Positions 55,487 through 63,750 of a DNA stretch of 64,000 bases are shown in pieces. The position numbers were made by a program, and so were the translations under genes. The notes under the pieces were generated by a model. The model saw only the letters and a program-made list of their open reading frames with translations. It ran no database searches and was not told where the DNA came from. The stretch covers positions 2,480,001-2,544,000 of the forward strand of contig OZ221973.1 in assembly GCA_965119745.1 (NCBI GenBank), written 5' to 3'. The DNA is from CAJFUR01 sp904420575. Its GTDB lineage: Bacteria > Actinomycetota > Coriobacteriia > Coriobacteriales > Eggerthellaceae. Within the stretch, counting starts at the first letter, position 1. Every line of letters starts with the position of its first letter.

Positions 55487-55906
55487 TCAGCAGATGGTCT
55501 CTTCGCCGAAGCGGTACAGCTCCTCGTCGGCCTTCTGCAGCTTGTAGCCGTGATCCAGGCAGAAGATGATGATGGCGTCGCGGCGGTTCTTGCAGTACAG
55601 CTCGTTCGTGCCGGCGGCCTGCAACAGGCGGTTCGCCTCCTTGAGCGTCAATTCCATGGCGAAGGCCAGCTGCAGCACCTTGTTGCGCGACGCGCCGCGC
55701 TGCCCCATGAATATCTGGTATCCGAACGTGTCGTTGATCCCCGCCGCGCGCACGACCGCCGCCCGTTCGAGTCCCTTCTCGTCGAGCTGTTGCTGCAGGT
55801 AGTCCGACAGGCTGCGTTTCTGGATGCGATGTTCCTCGCAAAACGACTTGACGTCGGGCGCGGAAAGCAGTTCTTGCAGCAATTCTTCTGTCAAAGGCTC
55901 TTCCAT
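55487..55906 (-). CDS. HTH protein upstream of the kinase
   Basis: About 139 residues: SFCEEHRIQKRSLSDYLQQQL, then a Cro/XRE-like segment (AAVVRAAGINDTFGYQIFMGQRGASRNKVLQLAFAM, split over 65-100) and ADEELYRFGEE at the end. It probably regulates, or is phosphorylated by, the adjacent kinase. The ATG at 55906 follows a good promoter (TTGCGA-N17-GATAAT, 55945-55973). A longer form from TTG 56017 with AAAAGGAG upstream is possible. Confidence 0.7.
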   Translation of the reverse strand: MEEPLTEELLQELLSAPDVKSFCEEHRIQKRSLSDYLQQQLDEKGLERAAVVRAAGINDTFGYQIFMGQRGASRNKVLQLAFAMELTLKEANRLLQAAGTNELYCKNRRDAIIIFCLDHGYKLQKADEELYRFGEETIC

Positions 55907-55944
55907 GCGTCTCTTTCTCTTCCGAACCACGTGGTCTCCCAACA

Positions 55945-55973
55945 TTATCCGATACCCTGCCATCAGTCGCAAA
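55945..55973 (-). promoter_or_regulatory. promoter of the HTH-kinase operon
   Basis: -35 TTGCGA (55968-55973), 17-bp spacer, -10 GATAAT (55945-55950). It favours the start codon at 55906. Confidence 0.5.
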
Positions 55974-56032
55974 CCGACTGTCGCCGCATCTGCAAATGTC
56001 GCAATCATGCTAGTCAAACGAGCACTCCTTTT

Positions 56033-56051
56033 CATTAGCTGAAAGCTAATG
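56033..56051. promoter_or_regulatory. palindromic operator 1, CATTAGCT-GAA-AGCTAATG
   Basis: A perfect 8-bp inverted repeat around 3 nt in the 311-bp divergent region 55907-56217. A second site with the same TTAGCT-N3-AGCTAATG core lies 79 bp away, center to center. Confidence 0.65.
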
Positions 56052-56112
56052 GCCTTCTCCCACATGAAAGCCTGAAACTCCCGCAAAACCCCCGCAGTCC
56101 GCTCGCCCGGGT

Positions 56113-56130
56113 TTTAGCTGGCAGCTAATG
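56113..56130. promoter_or_regulatory. palindromic operator 2, TTAGCT-GGC-AGCTAATG
   Basis: A second copy of the operator core, overlapping the -35 position of the rightward promoter (-10 TATTAT at 56152-56157). A regulator binding both sites could control both operons. Confidence 0.6.
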
Positions 56131-56217
56131 AAACCGATCGGGCTTCCTGCCTATTATGGGAGCGGGGCCGAACGAACATCCCTCTTTTATCATTTCCCGC
56201 TTTCGGAAAGGAACGAC

Positions 56218-56586
56218 ATGGAAAAATGCAGCGCATGCGGTGCGCCTTTGAGCGAGGGGGTCTGTCCCTATTGCGGGGCCGGGCGGCAGCAGGCGGCAGT
56301 CGACGGCATGGGCAAAACGGGCTCCCAGCCCCAGGTGGTCGTCAACAACATCGGCGTGCAGCCCGGTCAAGGGATCGACGTGCCGCCCAAGAACAAGTGG
56401 GTCGCCTTCCTTCTCTGCCTGCTCCTTGGCTATCTGGGAGCCCATTACTTCTACGTGGGAAAGATCGGGATGGGCATCCTTTACCTTCTCACCCTCGGGT
56501 TGGCCGGAATCGGCTGGATAGTGGACATCGTGCGCATTCTCCTCGATTCGTTCCACGACAAATATGGCCGCAAGCTTCAGGCGTGA
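56218..56586 (+). CDS. zinc-ribbon TM2 domain protein
   Basis: A 122-residue protein. An N-terminal zinc ribbon CSACGAPLSEGVCPYCG (4-20) and a polar linker lead into a TM2 domain of two helices: KWVAFLLCLLLGYLGAHYFYVGK (split over 59-81) and IGMGILYLLTLGLAGIGWIVD. RBS GGAAAGGAACG. It is the first gene of a plus-strand trio with the SPFH and repeat proteins. Confidence 0.85.
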   Translation: MEKCSACGAPLSEGVCPYCGAGRQQAAVDGMGKTGSQPQVVVNNIGVQPGQGIDVPPKNKWVAFLLCLLLGYLGAHYFYVGKIGMGILYLLTLGLAGIGWIVDIVRILLDSFHDKYGRKLQA

Positions 56587-56590
56587 TCGC

Positions 56591-57586
56591 ATGGGATTGC
56601 TTGACTCGCTGCGAGGCCAATTCGTCGACGTCATCGAGCATGTGGATGACCAAGGAACGACGCTGGTCACGAAATACGAGCGACCCGGCGACGAGATAAA
56701 GCAAGGGTCGCAGGTCATCGTGCGCGAAGGCCAATGCGCCGTTTTCATGAAGGGCGGCGCGCTCGCAGACATCATGGGCCCGGGAACGTTCACGCTGACG
56801 ACGGAGAACCTGCCCCTGCTCTCGACGCTTGCCGCATTCAAGCACGCGTTCAATTCGCCCGTCAAGGCCGACCTGTATTTCATCAACACGCGGCAGTTCA
56901 TCGACAATGCCTGGGGCACGCGCAATCCGATCATGATGCGCGATCCCGACCTGGGCATGATCCGGGTGCGCGCCTTCGGCCGTTTCGCGTTCCGCATCGA
57001 AGACGTCGTGCAGTTCTCGCGCGAAGTGCTTGTCGCTCGCAAGCTGTTCTCGACGACGGACATCGTTTCGTATCTCGCGAGCATCATCGGCGAAAGCGTC
57101 GCGACGACTCTCGCGAAATCCGGCGTGTCGGCGCTGGATTTCGCGATGGGCTATCGCGAGCACGGAGCCCGGGTGGCCGAAGAGGCCAGCAGGACGTCTT
57201 CGTCCTTCGGCATCCGGTTCACGAACGTCGTCGTCGAGAACGCCTCCCTTCCCGACGAAGTGGAGCAGCTTATCGACGAGCAGTCCGGCATCGCCCTCGC
57301 GCGCAAGGACATGGCTTCGTTCCTGGAATACCAGAACGCCCGCGCCTTGCGCGATGCGGCGAAGCAGGAAGGCGGCCTTGCGGGATTGGGCGCAGGCGCC
57401 GCCCTTGGGGGGATCATGGCGGAACGCGTTTCCTCCGCAAGCCCTCCAGCTGCGCAAAAGGCGGACGAACACGCAGACACCGCCCAGATCGCCCAGGCTT
57501 TGCGCGAGCTCAAAGCGCTCGTCGACGAAGGAATCCTGTCGCAAGCGGAATTCGAGGCAAAGAAGAAGCATCTTCTGGGACTCTGA
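56591..57586 (+). CDS. SPFH-domain protein with C-terminal SHOCT motif
   Basis: A 331-residue protein of the virion-core/SPFH type. VDVIEHVDDQGTTLVTKYERPGDEI is split over the first 37 residues; the SPFH domain continues (SQVIVREGQCAVFMKGG, LPLLSTLAAFKHAFNSPVKAD). The C-terminal 30 residues (QALRELKALVDEGILSQAEFEAKKKHLL, split) are a SHOCT helix pair. Such proteins form membrane-associated scaffolds. The N-terminal zinc ribbon and TM2 of the preceding gene suggest a joint membrane complex. It starts 4 bp after the TM2 gene. Confidence 0.88.
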   Translation: MGLLDSLRGQFVDVIEHVDDQGTTLVTKYERPGDEIKQGSQVIVREGQCAVFMKGGALADIMGPGTFTLTTENLPLLSTLAAFKHAFNSPVKADLYFINTRQFIDNAWGTRNPIMMRDPDLGMIRVRAFGRFAFRIEDVVQFSREVLVARKLFSTTDIVSYLASIIGESVATTLAKSGVSALDFAMGYREHGARVAEEASRTSSSFGIRFTNVVVENASLPDEVEQLIDEQSGIALARKDMASFLEYQNARALRDAAKQEGGLAGLGAGAALGGIMAERVSSASPPAAQKADEHADTAQIAQALRELKALVDEGILSQAEFEAKKKHLLGL

Positions 57587-57632
57587 CCCACCGAAGCGAC
57601 CACATCGTCTTGATCAGGAAAGGAACCGCATC

Positions 57633-58451
57633 ATGGCAAAGAAGGCAGAATCGACGTCCCAAAACCTCAACGGCGCGCATGCCGAGCCGTATTACCCACC
57701 CACCACCTCGGCCAGCCCTTCCCCATCGCCCGAACAGCCACCGAAAAAGCCGATGCCCAAATGGGTCAAGATCGTCGCCATCGTCTTCGTGGTACTCGTC
57801 CTCATCGGCGCCGCGTCCACGTGCGGCAAGAAGGACGACACGGGGAGCGCCGCATCGAGCACTCCCACGAAGTCGGAAGTCAAGAAGACCGACGATTCCT
57901 CGAAGGCAACCAAAGACGAGCCCAAGGCCCCCGTCGTTCCCGAAAAGACAGAGGAGGAGAAAGCGGCCGAAGCACGCGCACAGGCAAAGGCAGACGCAAC
58001 GGTTTCCAGCGGCACCTACAAGGTCGGCTCCGAGATTCCCGTAGGCCAGTACTACCTCGTGGGTTCCGGCTATTTCGCCATACTGAAGGACAGCTCGGGA
58101 ACGCTTGACGCCATCATCGCCAACGACAACTTCTCCGGCAACTCCATCGTCGATCTCGCGGACGGCCAGTACTTCGAGCTCAAGGGCGCCAGCATGTACC
58201 CCATCGAGTTCTACGACCCGATCGAGAAAACCGAATTCAAGGATGGCATGTACCGCGTCGGCATCGACATGCCGGCCGGCGAGTACAAGGTGACCTCGTC
58301 TTCGGGATACGGGTACATCGAAGTCACCTCCGACGCGAGCCATACGCTCGGCGCCATCATCACGAACGACCTCGTAGAGGACAGCACGTACCAGACCGTG
58401 AGCGAAGGGCAGTACGTCAAGCTCTCGGAAGTCACGGCCACGCTGGCGTAA
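57633..58451 (+). CDS. membrane-anchored protein with two extracellular beta repeats
   Basis: A 272-residue protein: Pro/Ser-rich cytosolic N-terminus, one helix (about 44-63), a Lys/Glu/Ala-rich stalk (75-125), then two homologous repeats of about 65 residues. The first opens GTYKVGSEIPVGQYYLVGS and the second GMYRVGIDMPAGEYKVTSS; both contain an AII-ND step and end GQY. Repeats of this type occur in surface proteins of Gram-positives; ligand unknown. It is cotranscribed with the SPFH gene. Confidence 0.75.
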   Translation: MAKKAESTSQNLNGAHAEPYYPPTTSASPSPSPEQPPKKPMPKWVKIVAIVFVVLVLIGAASTCGKKDDTGSAASSTPTKSEVKKTDDSSKATKDEPKAPVVPEKTEEEKAAEARAQAKADATVSSGTYKVGSEIPVGQYYLVGSGYFAILKDSSGTLDAIIANDNFSGNSIVDLADGQYFELKGASMYPIEFYDPIEKTEFKDGMYRVGIDMPAGEYKVTSSSGYGYIEVTSDASHTLGAIITNDLVEDSTYQTVSEGQYVKLSEVTATLA

Positions 58452-58614
58452 GCCGCCCCTGCAGCACGAGGGCGGACGGCTCCTGCATGCGCCTGCGGAA
58501 GCCGTCGGCCCTTTCTTGCGGCCGCGCCGCGACGGCAAGGATTCCGCCCGCGCGTGCAGGCGGAATCCGGAGGGCATAGCAGGAGGGCGACCCTGTCCGC
58601 GCGGAGAGGCAGCC

Positions 58615-59475
58615 CTAGAAATCCACCGTGTCAGGATCGAGGCCGCTTTGGCCGAGCGGGTCCAGCCCGTCGATGCGCTGCAGGTCCTCGTCGGTGATGT
58701 CGAACCAGAAGATGCGCGCGTTTTCCGATATGCGGCCCGCATCGGTCGACTTCGGCAGAGGGATGGCACGGCGCTGCAGGCACCAGCGCAGGCACAGCTG
58801 CGCCGTCGTGCAGCCATAGCTGGCTGCGATGTCGATCAGCAGCTGGTTTTCGAGCACGCGTCCGCTCCCGAGCGGCGACCACGCCTCCACCACGATGTCG
58901 TTGCGGTCGCAGAATTCGCGCGTTGCCTTCTGGTTGCAGCCCGGATGCAGCTCTATCTGGTTCACCATGGGAAGGATCTCGGCCTTGTCCATGAGGGGTT
59001 CCAGATGGTGCGGCTTGAAGTTGCTCACGCCGATGGCGTGCACCTTGCCGTCCACGTAGAGCGTCTCCAGCGCTCGCCAGGTGTCCGCGTTCGTCTGCTG
59101 CCACTGCCCTTCGGGGCCCTGGGCCGCCGGCCAATGGACAAGGTAGAGGTCCACGTAGTCCAGATGCAGCTTCTTGCGCGACTCTTCGAACGCCTTCAGC
59201 GTGGCGTCGTAGCCGCGGTCGGTGTTCCATACCTTCGTGGTGACGAACAGCTCCTCGCGCGGTATGCCGGCCACGGCGAGCGCCTTGCCCACCGTCGCCT
59301 CGTTGTCGTAGGCCGCCGCCGTGTCGATGTGGCGGTACCCGTCGGCCAGCGCCTGGTGCAGCGCGTCGAGCCCCACTTCCCCGTCAGGCATCTTCCAGGT
59401 GCCGAATCCCACGCAGGGTATCCCGTAGCCGTTGCGCAGCGTAATGCGGTCCTGCACGCTTTCCAAATGAGCCAT
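58615..59475 (-). CDS. aldo/keto reductase
   Basis: A 286-residue NADPH-type aldo/keto reductase. The catalytic tetrad is visible: DTAAAYDNE (Asp, Tyr), VTTKVW (Lys) and YLVHWP (His). GVSNFKPHHLEPL and the cofactor segment IPLPKSTDAGRISEN follow. It resembles the 2,5-diketogluconate/glyoxal reductase group. Strong RBS AAGGAGG precedes the ATG. It stands alone. Confidence 0.93.
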   Translation of the reverse strand: MAHLESVQDRITLRNGYGIPCVGFGTWKMPDGEVGLDALHQALADGYRHIDTAAAYDNEATVGKALAVAGIPREELFVTTKVWNTDRGYDATLKAFEESRKKLHLDYVDLYLVHWPAAQGPEGQWQQTNADTWRALETLYVDGKVHAIGVSNFKPHHLEPLMDKAEILPMVNQIELHPGCNQKATREFCDRNDIVVEAWSPLGSGRVLENQLLIDIAASYGCTTAQLCLRWCLQRRAIPLPKSTDAGRISENARIFWFDITDEDLQRIDGLDPLGQSGLDPDTVDF

Positions 59476-59505
59476 GTCGGCCTCCTTATCGCTTCGGTTT
59501 CCCCC

Positions 59506-59511
59506 ATTATA
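59506..59511 (-). promoter_or_regulatory. -10 box of the aldo/keto reductase gene
   Basis: A consensus TATAAT on the minus strand 30 bp before the ATG; no clear -35. The rest of the 59476-59815 gap holds no convincing gene. Confidence 0.5.
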
Positions 59512-59815
59512 GGACGGCGCCCTTCGCATGAGGGACCGCCCGCCAACCGTTGCGAAACAGTGAACGGGAAGGGCGGCCAAGGGGAAAGCCGCGGGCAGGT
59601 GGCCTTGCGGCCACAGGGAAATGCTCTCGCGGGCAGGCGGCCGCGGAAAGAGTGATTCATATCGGCGGTTTTCGTGCATTTTTGCGGCGATCGCCGTGCA
59701 ACAGGAACACGCCGGGCGCAGTGGCGCATGCGTGTGCTTCGACCTGCCGCAGGTTTACCGCACGCCGGACACCCTCAGCGGACCGGCACGTGGGACACGC
59801 TGCCCGGACAGAGCG

Positions 59816-59839
59816 GAGGGGCGCCCGCAGGCGCCCCTC
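59816..59839 (-). terminator. hairpin after the acyl-CoA ligase gene
   Basis: A perfect 10-bp stem GAGGGGCGCC with a 4-nt loop, directly after the stop codon, without a T-run. Confidence 0.6.
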
Positions 59840-59840
59840 G

Positions 59841-61514
59841 TCAGTCCTCGATGCCGTCGTTCGTGCGGATGAGCTTGCGCTTGATCTTGCCGCCGATGGT
59901 CTTCGGCAGCTCGTCGGTGAACTCGACGATGCGCGGGTACTTGTAGGGCGCGGTCGTCTTCTTCACATGGTTCTGCAGCTCCTTGACCAGCTCGTCGGAG
60001 GGTTCCCAGCCCTTCGCCAGCACGACGGTGGCCTTGACCACCTTGCCGCGGATGGGGTCGGGCGCAGCGGTGACGGCACACTCCACCACGGCGGGATGCT
60101 CGACGAGCGCGCTTTCCACCTCGAAGGGTCCGATGCGGTAGCCCGAGCACTTGATGACGTCGTCGTTGCGGCCCACGAAGAAGCAGTAGCCGTCCGAGTC
60201 GCGCCACGCCATGTCATGCAGGTTGTAGTACGCCCCGCCCACGGCCTCGCGCGTTCGCTCTTCGTCCTGGTAGTAGCCCACGAACAGGCCCGGCGGATAC
60301 GCCTCCTTAAGGCCGGTCACGCAGATGGCGCCCTCCTCGCCGTCGGGCACCTCGTTGCCCTCGTCGTCGAGCAGCTTCACGTTCAGCAGCGGCGACGGCT
60401 TGCCCATCGATCCGGGGCGCGGCTCGACCCAGGGGAACGTGGCCAGAAGCACCGGGCCTTCCGTCTGGCCGAAACCCTCGCGGATCTTCTTGCCGGTCAG
60501 GCGCTCCCACGCGAGCGTGACCTCGGCGTTGAGCGGCTCGCCCGCCGTCGCGAAGTTCTGCACGCTCGACAGGTCGAAAGACGCCACGTCCTCCTGCAGC
60601 ATGAAGCGGTACATGGTGGGCGGCGCGCAAAACGTGGTCAGCCGGTAGTCCTGGATCTTCTGCAGCAGCTTCGTCGGCACGAACTTGTCCATGTCGTAGG
60701 CGAAGATGGTGGCGCCGGCGATCCACTGGCCGTAGATCTTGCCCCAGCCGAACTTCGCCCAGCCGCTGTCGGTCACGGACATGTGCAGCGTGTCCTCCTG
60801 CACCTGCTGCCAGTACTTCGCGGTGATGATGTGGCCCAAGGGGTGCGCGAAGTTGTGGCACACGGCCTTGGGGCTGCCCGTGGTTCCGGACGTGAAGTAG
60901 ACGAGCATGATGTCCTTGCTCGTGACGCCCGCCTCGCCCGTGGGCCGCTCGAACTCGTCGGGCTCGCCGGCGACGAGCACGTCGAACGGCGTCCAGCCGT
61001 CGCGCTCCCCCGCCACGATGACGCGGTGCTCGATGGAGGGCGAGTCGGGCAGCGCCTCCTCGGTCTGGCCGCACACGTAGTCGTCGTTCACGCACACCAT
61101 CACCTTCACCTGCGCGGAGTTGGCGCGGTACGCGATGTCCTTCTTCGTGAGCTGCAACGACGCAGGGATGATGGTGGCCCCCAGCTTGCACAGCGCCACG
61201 GCGCACACCCAGTACTCCCAGCGGCGGCGCAGGATCATCATGACCACGTCGCCTTTGCCGATGCCCAGCTTGCGGAAGGCGTTGGCCGCCCGGTTCGACA
61301 GGCGCGAGAGGTCGGCGAACGTGAACGTGCGCTCCCCGCCGTGGTCGTCGCACCACACGAGTGCGCGCTTCTCGGGCTCGACGCGGGCCCATTCGTCCAC
61401 CACGTCGAAGCCGAAGTTGAACGCCTCGGGCACGTTGATCTGGAAGTTCTGGTAGAAGTCCTCGTAGGAGTCGAAGTCGATGCGGGGACAGTACTTGTTC
61501 AGGATGTGGTTCAC
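59841..61514 (-). CDS. acyl-CoA synthetase (AMP-forming)
   Basis: A 557-residue ANL-family ligase activating a carboxylate to its CoA thioester. YFTSGTTGSPKAV is the P-loop, EGFGQTEGP the A5 motif, YRIGPFEVESAL the hinge, and KTIGGKIKRKLIR the catalytic-lysine end. It is closest in look to medium-chain or acetyl/aryl acyl-CoA synthetases. With the neighbouring 2-oxoacid:ferredoxin oxidoreductase and HTH-cupin regulator it forms a unit seen in anaerobes for 2-oxoacid or aryl-acid metabolism. The exact acid is unknown. Confidence 0.9.
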   Translation of the reverse strand: MNHILNKYCPRIDFDSYEDFYQNFQINVPEAFNFGFDVVDEWARVEPEKRALVWCDDHGGERTFTFADLSRLSNRAANAFRKLGIGKGDVVMMILRRRWEYWVCAVALCKLGATIIPASLQLTKKDIAYRANSAQVKVMVCVNDDYVCGQTEEALPDSPSIEHRVIVAGERDGWTPFDVLVAGEPDEFERPTGEAGVTSKDIMLVYFTSGTTGSPKAVCHNFAHPLGHIITAKYWQQVQEDTLHMSVTDSGWAKFGWGKIYGQWIAGATIFAYDMDKFVPTKLLQKIQDYRLTTFCAPPTMYRFMLQEDVASFDLSSVQNFATAGEPLNAEVTLAWERLTGKKIREGFGQTEGPVLLATFPWVEPRPGSMGKPSPLLNVKLLDDEGNEVPDGEEGAICVTGLKEAYPPGLFVGYYQDEERTREAVGGAYYNLHDMAWRDSDGYCFFVGRNDDVIKCSGYRIGPFEVESALVEHPAVVECAVTAAPDPIRGKVVKATVVLAKGWEPSDELVKELQNHVKKTTAPYKYPRIVEFTDELPKTIGGKIKRKLIRTNDGIED

Positions 61515-61555
61515 TTGTCGCGCTTTCCTTTCTCACGCCTTACCAGTCCAGCAAA

Positions 61556-61703
61556 GTCAGCGAGAAGCGTTGACGTGTCCGAGATTGCCGCGCTTCGCGG
61601 CCGAGCGTGCTTTGCACGTGAGGGCAAGCGAAAAAGCGGCAAGATCGGACACGTCAACGCTTCGCGGCGTCGGCCGGTTCCGCCGTTCGGAGAACAGCGG
61701 AAC
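61556..61703 (-). repeat. structured intercistronic repeat, family A copy 3
   Basis: It begins 3 nt after the stop of the HTH-cupin gene. End hairpin GTTCCGC/GCGGAAC (61677-61703), CGACGCCGCG, a perfect 19-bp stem (61564-61582 with 61645-61663), the core with TTGCCGC/GCGGCAA, CGTGC-TTT-GCACG and GGGCAAGCG, and CTCGCTGAC (61556-61564). The stem sequence is unrelated to copy 2, but the core and ends match. Confidence 0.85.
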
Positions 61704-61706
61704 ACA

Positions 61707-62258
61707 TCACTCCGCAATGATGGTCACGAACTTCGCGGGGACGTCTCCCCCGCAGCGCTGACCATGGGGGCATTCGGGGTTGAAGTAGATGCTGTCGCCG
61801 GCGTTCAGCTCGAACTCCTTGTCGCCCCACGTCACCACCATGCAGCCCTCCAACACCAGGTTGAACTCCTGCCCTGTGTGCGTGACCAGCTTCGCCGGCT
61901 CGTCGGACGGGTCGAGCACCACCAAGAGCGGCTGCATGATCTTGCCGAAGTAGCGCCAGGCCAAATCCTCGAAGTGATATCCCGGGTAGCGGTCCACCTC
62001 GCGCCCCTCGCCCGAGCGTACCACCTGGTAGGTCTGCAGCTTGGCGGCCGTTCCCGTGAGTATCTCGGTGAACTCCACGCCGAACCTGCGCGCCATGTGG
62101 TAGATGGCGGAAATGGGCACGTCCTCGCCCGTTTCCTCCCAGCGCTCGTACGTTTCCAGCGGCACTTCCAGCTCGGCCGCCATCTCCTCGCGCGTGACGT
62201 CGCACGACTCGCGCAGGCCTTTGAGCCGCAGCCCTATCTCGGCCAGTTCCTCAACCAT
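61707..62258 (-). CDS. XRE-cupin transcriptional regulator
   Basis: A 183-residue regulator. HTH_3 domain in residues 7-62 (IGLRLKGLRESCDVTREEMA, LETYERWEETGEDVP). The cupin domain follows from about 100 (VTHTGQEFNLVLEG, then GDSIYFNPECPHG), keeping histidines that may bind metal. HTH-cupin proteins typically sense a small acid. It lies between the ligase gene and the oxidoreductase genes, which it probably controls. Confidence 0.88.
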   Translation of the reverse strand: MVEELAEIGLRLKGLRESCDVTREEMAAELEVPLETYERWEETGEDVPISAIYHMARRFGVEFTEILTGTAAKLQTYQVVRSGEGREVDRYPGYHFEDLAWRYFGKIMQPLLVVLDPSDEPAKLVTHTGQEFNLVLEGCMVVTWGDKEFELNAGDSIYFNPECPHGQRCGGDVPAKFVTIIAE

Positions 62259-62285
62259 CTGCTTCCTTCCTCGTTGAACGCCCCG

Positions 62286-62362
62286 CCACCCGAGACCCTT
62301 TCCCTAAAGGGACTAGCTTCGCGTCGCGGCTCCGCGCCTGCGGCGCTCCGCTCAGGATGGCA
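62286..62362 (-). repeat. dispersed CATCCTGAGC-type extragenic repeat
   Basis: In gene sense TTTTGCCATCCTGAGCGGAG is followed by a G+C-rich GCGCGG-type inverted segment and CCCTTTAGGGAAAGGG. It is related to the string at 14217-14300. Confidence 0.45.
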
Positions 62363-62370
62363 AAAGGCGG

Positions 62371-62907
62371 TTACGCCTCGATGCCTATCTGCAGCGCCTG
62401 CTTGTTCTTCTCCACCATGGCGGCCTTGCGGGCGGGGACGCACTTCCCGATGGCGGCGTCCAGCGTCGCGCGGTCGCAGAAGCCCGTCTCGGCGAACAGC
62501 TTGCCCACCAGGATGACGTTCGCCAGGCCCTTGAGGCCGTGCTCTTCGGCCATGGCGGTGGCCGGCAGCGAGACCACGCGCACGCCTTCGATGGCAGGCA
62601 CGTCCGGCACCATGGTGGCGTCGGCCACCACCACGCCGCCCGGCACGACGGCGTCCCGGAACTTCTCGAGCGAGGGCTGGTTCATGACCACCAGCATGTT
62701 CGGCTCCACCACCAGCGGCGACCCGACGGGATCGTCGGACAGCGTCACGGAGCAGTTGGCCGTGCCGCCGCGCATTTCCGGGCCGTACGAGGGAAGCCAC
62801 GAGACCTCGCGGCCCTCGATGAGGCCGGCATAGGCGATCACCTTGCCGGCGAACAGGATGCCTTGCCCGCCGAAGCCGGCGAGCACGATGCGGGCGTCGG
62901 GCCTCAT
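62371..62907 (-). CDS. 2-oxoacid:ferredoxin oxidoreductase gamma subunit
   Basis: A 178-residue gamma subunit. VLAGFGGQGILFAGKVIAYAG (split over 8-28), SYGPEMRGGTANCSV and NQPSLEKF are diagnostic. The enzyme oxidatively decarboxylates a 2-oxoacid to acyl-CoA with ferredoxin as acceptor. The ATG overlaps the beta stop as ATGA. No separate delta ferredoxin subunit is visible downstream. Confidence 0.93.
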   Translation of the reverse strand: MRPDARIVLAGFGGQGILFAGKVIAYAGLIEGREVSWLPSYGPEMRGGTANCSVTLSDDPVGSPLVVEPNMLVVMNQPSLEKFRDAVVPGGVVVADATMVPDVPAIEGVRVVSLPATAMAEEHGLKGLANVILVGKLFAETGFCDRATLDAAIGKCVPARKAAMVEKNKQALQIGIEA

Positions 62908-63749
62908 CGTGCACCTCCTTCGGTCGCAGGCGCAGGGTTCGCGATCGGGCAGTCGGCCGCGCGCGACGCGGCCGCTTCGGCGGCGTTCGCGAAGCCGTCG
63001 GCCACCACGTCCTTGTACACGCCCAACGGATAGTAGGGCAGCATGTTCTCGCGCATCCACGCGAACGAGTCCTGCGGAGTGAGGCCCCAGTTGGTCGGGC
63101 AGGTGGCCACCACTTCCACCAGCGTGTAGCCGATGCCGTCCACCTGGTACTGGAAGGCCTTCTTGATGGCCTTCTTCGCCTTCCGCACGTTCTTGGGGCT
63201 GTCCACCGTGACGCGCTCGAGGTACGCCACGCCGTCGAGCGAGCTCAAAAGCTCGCACACGCGAATGGGGTAGCCCGCCGTGGACACGTCGCGCCCGTAG
63301 GGGCTCGTCTGCGTGACCTGGTTCGGCAGGCTGGTGGGCGCCATCTGGCCGCCCGTCATGCCGTAGATGGCGTTGTTGATGAAGATGACGGTGATGTGCT
63401 CGCCGCGCGTGGCCGCATGGATGGTCTCGGCCATGCCGATGGAGGCCAGGTCGCCGTCGCCCTGGTAGGCGAACACCACGCCGTCCGGCAACGCGCGCTT
63501 CACGGCGGTGGCGACCGCCGGCGCGCGGCCGTGCGCGGCCTCTATCATGTCGCACCCGAAGAAGTCGTAGGCCATGACCGAGCAGCCCACGGGCGCGATG
63601 CCCACGGTCTCGCCCTCCACGCCCAGCTCGTCGATGGCTTCCGCCACCAGCCGGTTCACGATGCCGTGCGAGCAGCCGGGGCAGTAGTTCGTCACGACCG
63701 GCAGAAGCGCGTGCGGCCGCTCGAACACGACGGTGCTCTCCTTCGCCAT
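62904..63749 (-). CDS. 2-oxoacid:ferredoxin oxidoreductase beta subunit
   Basis: A 281-residue thiamine-diphosphate-binding subunit. NYCPGCSHG (near 20) is typical, and the TPP motif is GDGDLASIGMAETIHAA followed by NNAIYGMTGGQ. The ATG at 63749 with GGTGAG upstream is preferred; a GTG at 63758 is possible. It lies 1 nt from the alpha stop and is coupled to gamma. Confidence 0.94.
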   Translation of the reverse strand: MAKESTVVFERPHALLPVVTNYCPGCSHGIVNRLVAEAIDELGVEGETVGIAPVGCSVMAYDFFGCDMIEAAHGRAPAVATAVKRALPDGVVFAYQGDGDLASIGMAETIHAATRGEHITVIFINNAIYGMTGGQMAPTSLPNQVTQTSPYGRDVSTAGYPIRVCELLSSLDGVAYLERVTVDSPKNVRKAKKAIKKAFQYQVDGIGYTLVEVVATCPTNWGLTPQDSFAWMRENMLPYYPLGVYKDVVADGFANAAEAAASRAADCPIANPAPATEGGAR

Positions 63750-63750
63750 G

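Noticed and set aside
55906..56086. Longer N-terminus of the HTH protein starting upstream of the palindrome
   Set aside because: It would place operator 1 inside the coding region and a good promoter inside the gene; the TTG at 56017 remains a less likely alternative.
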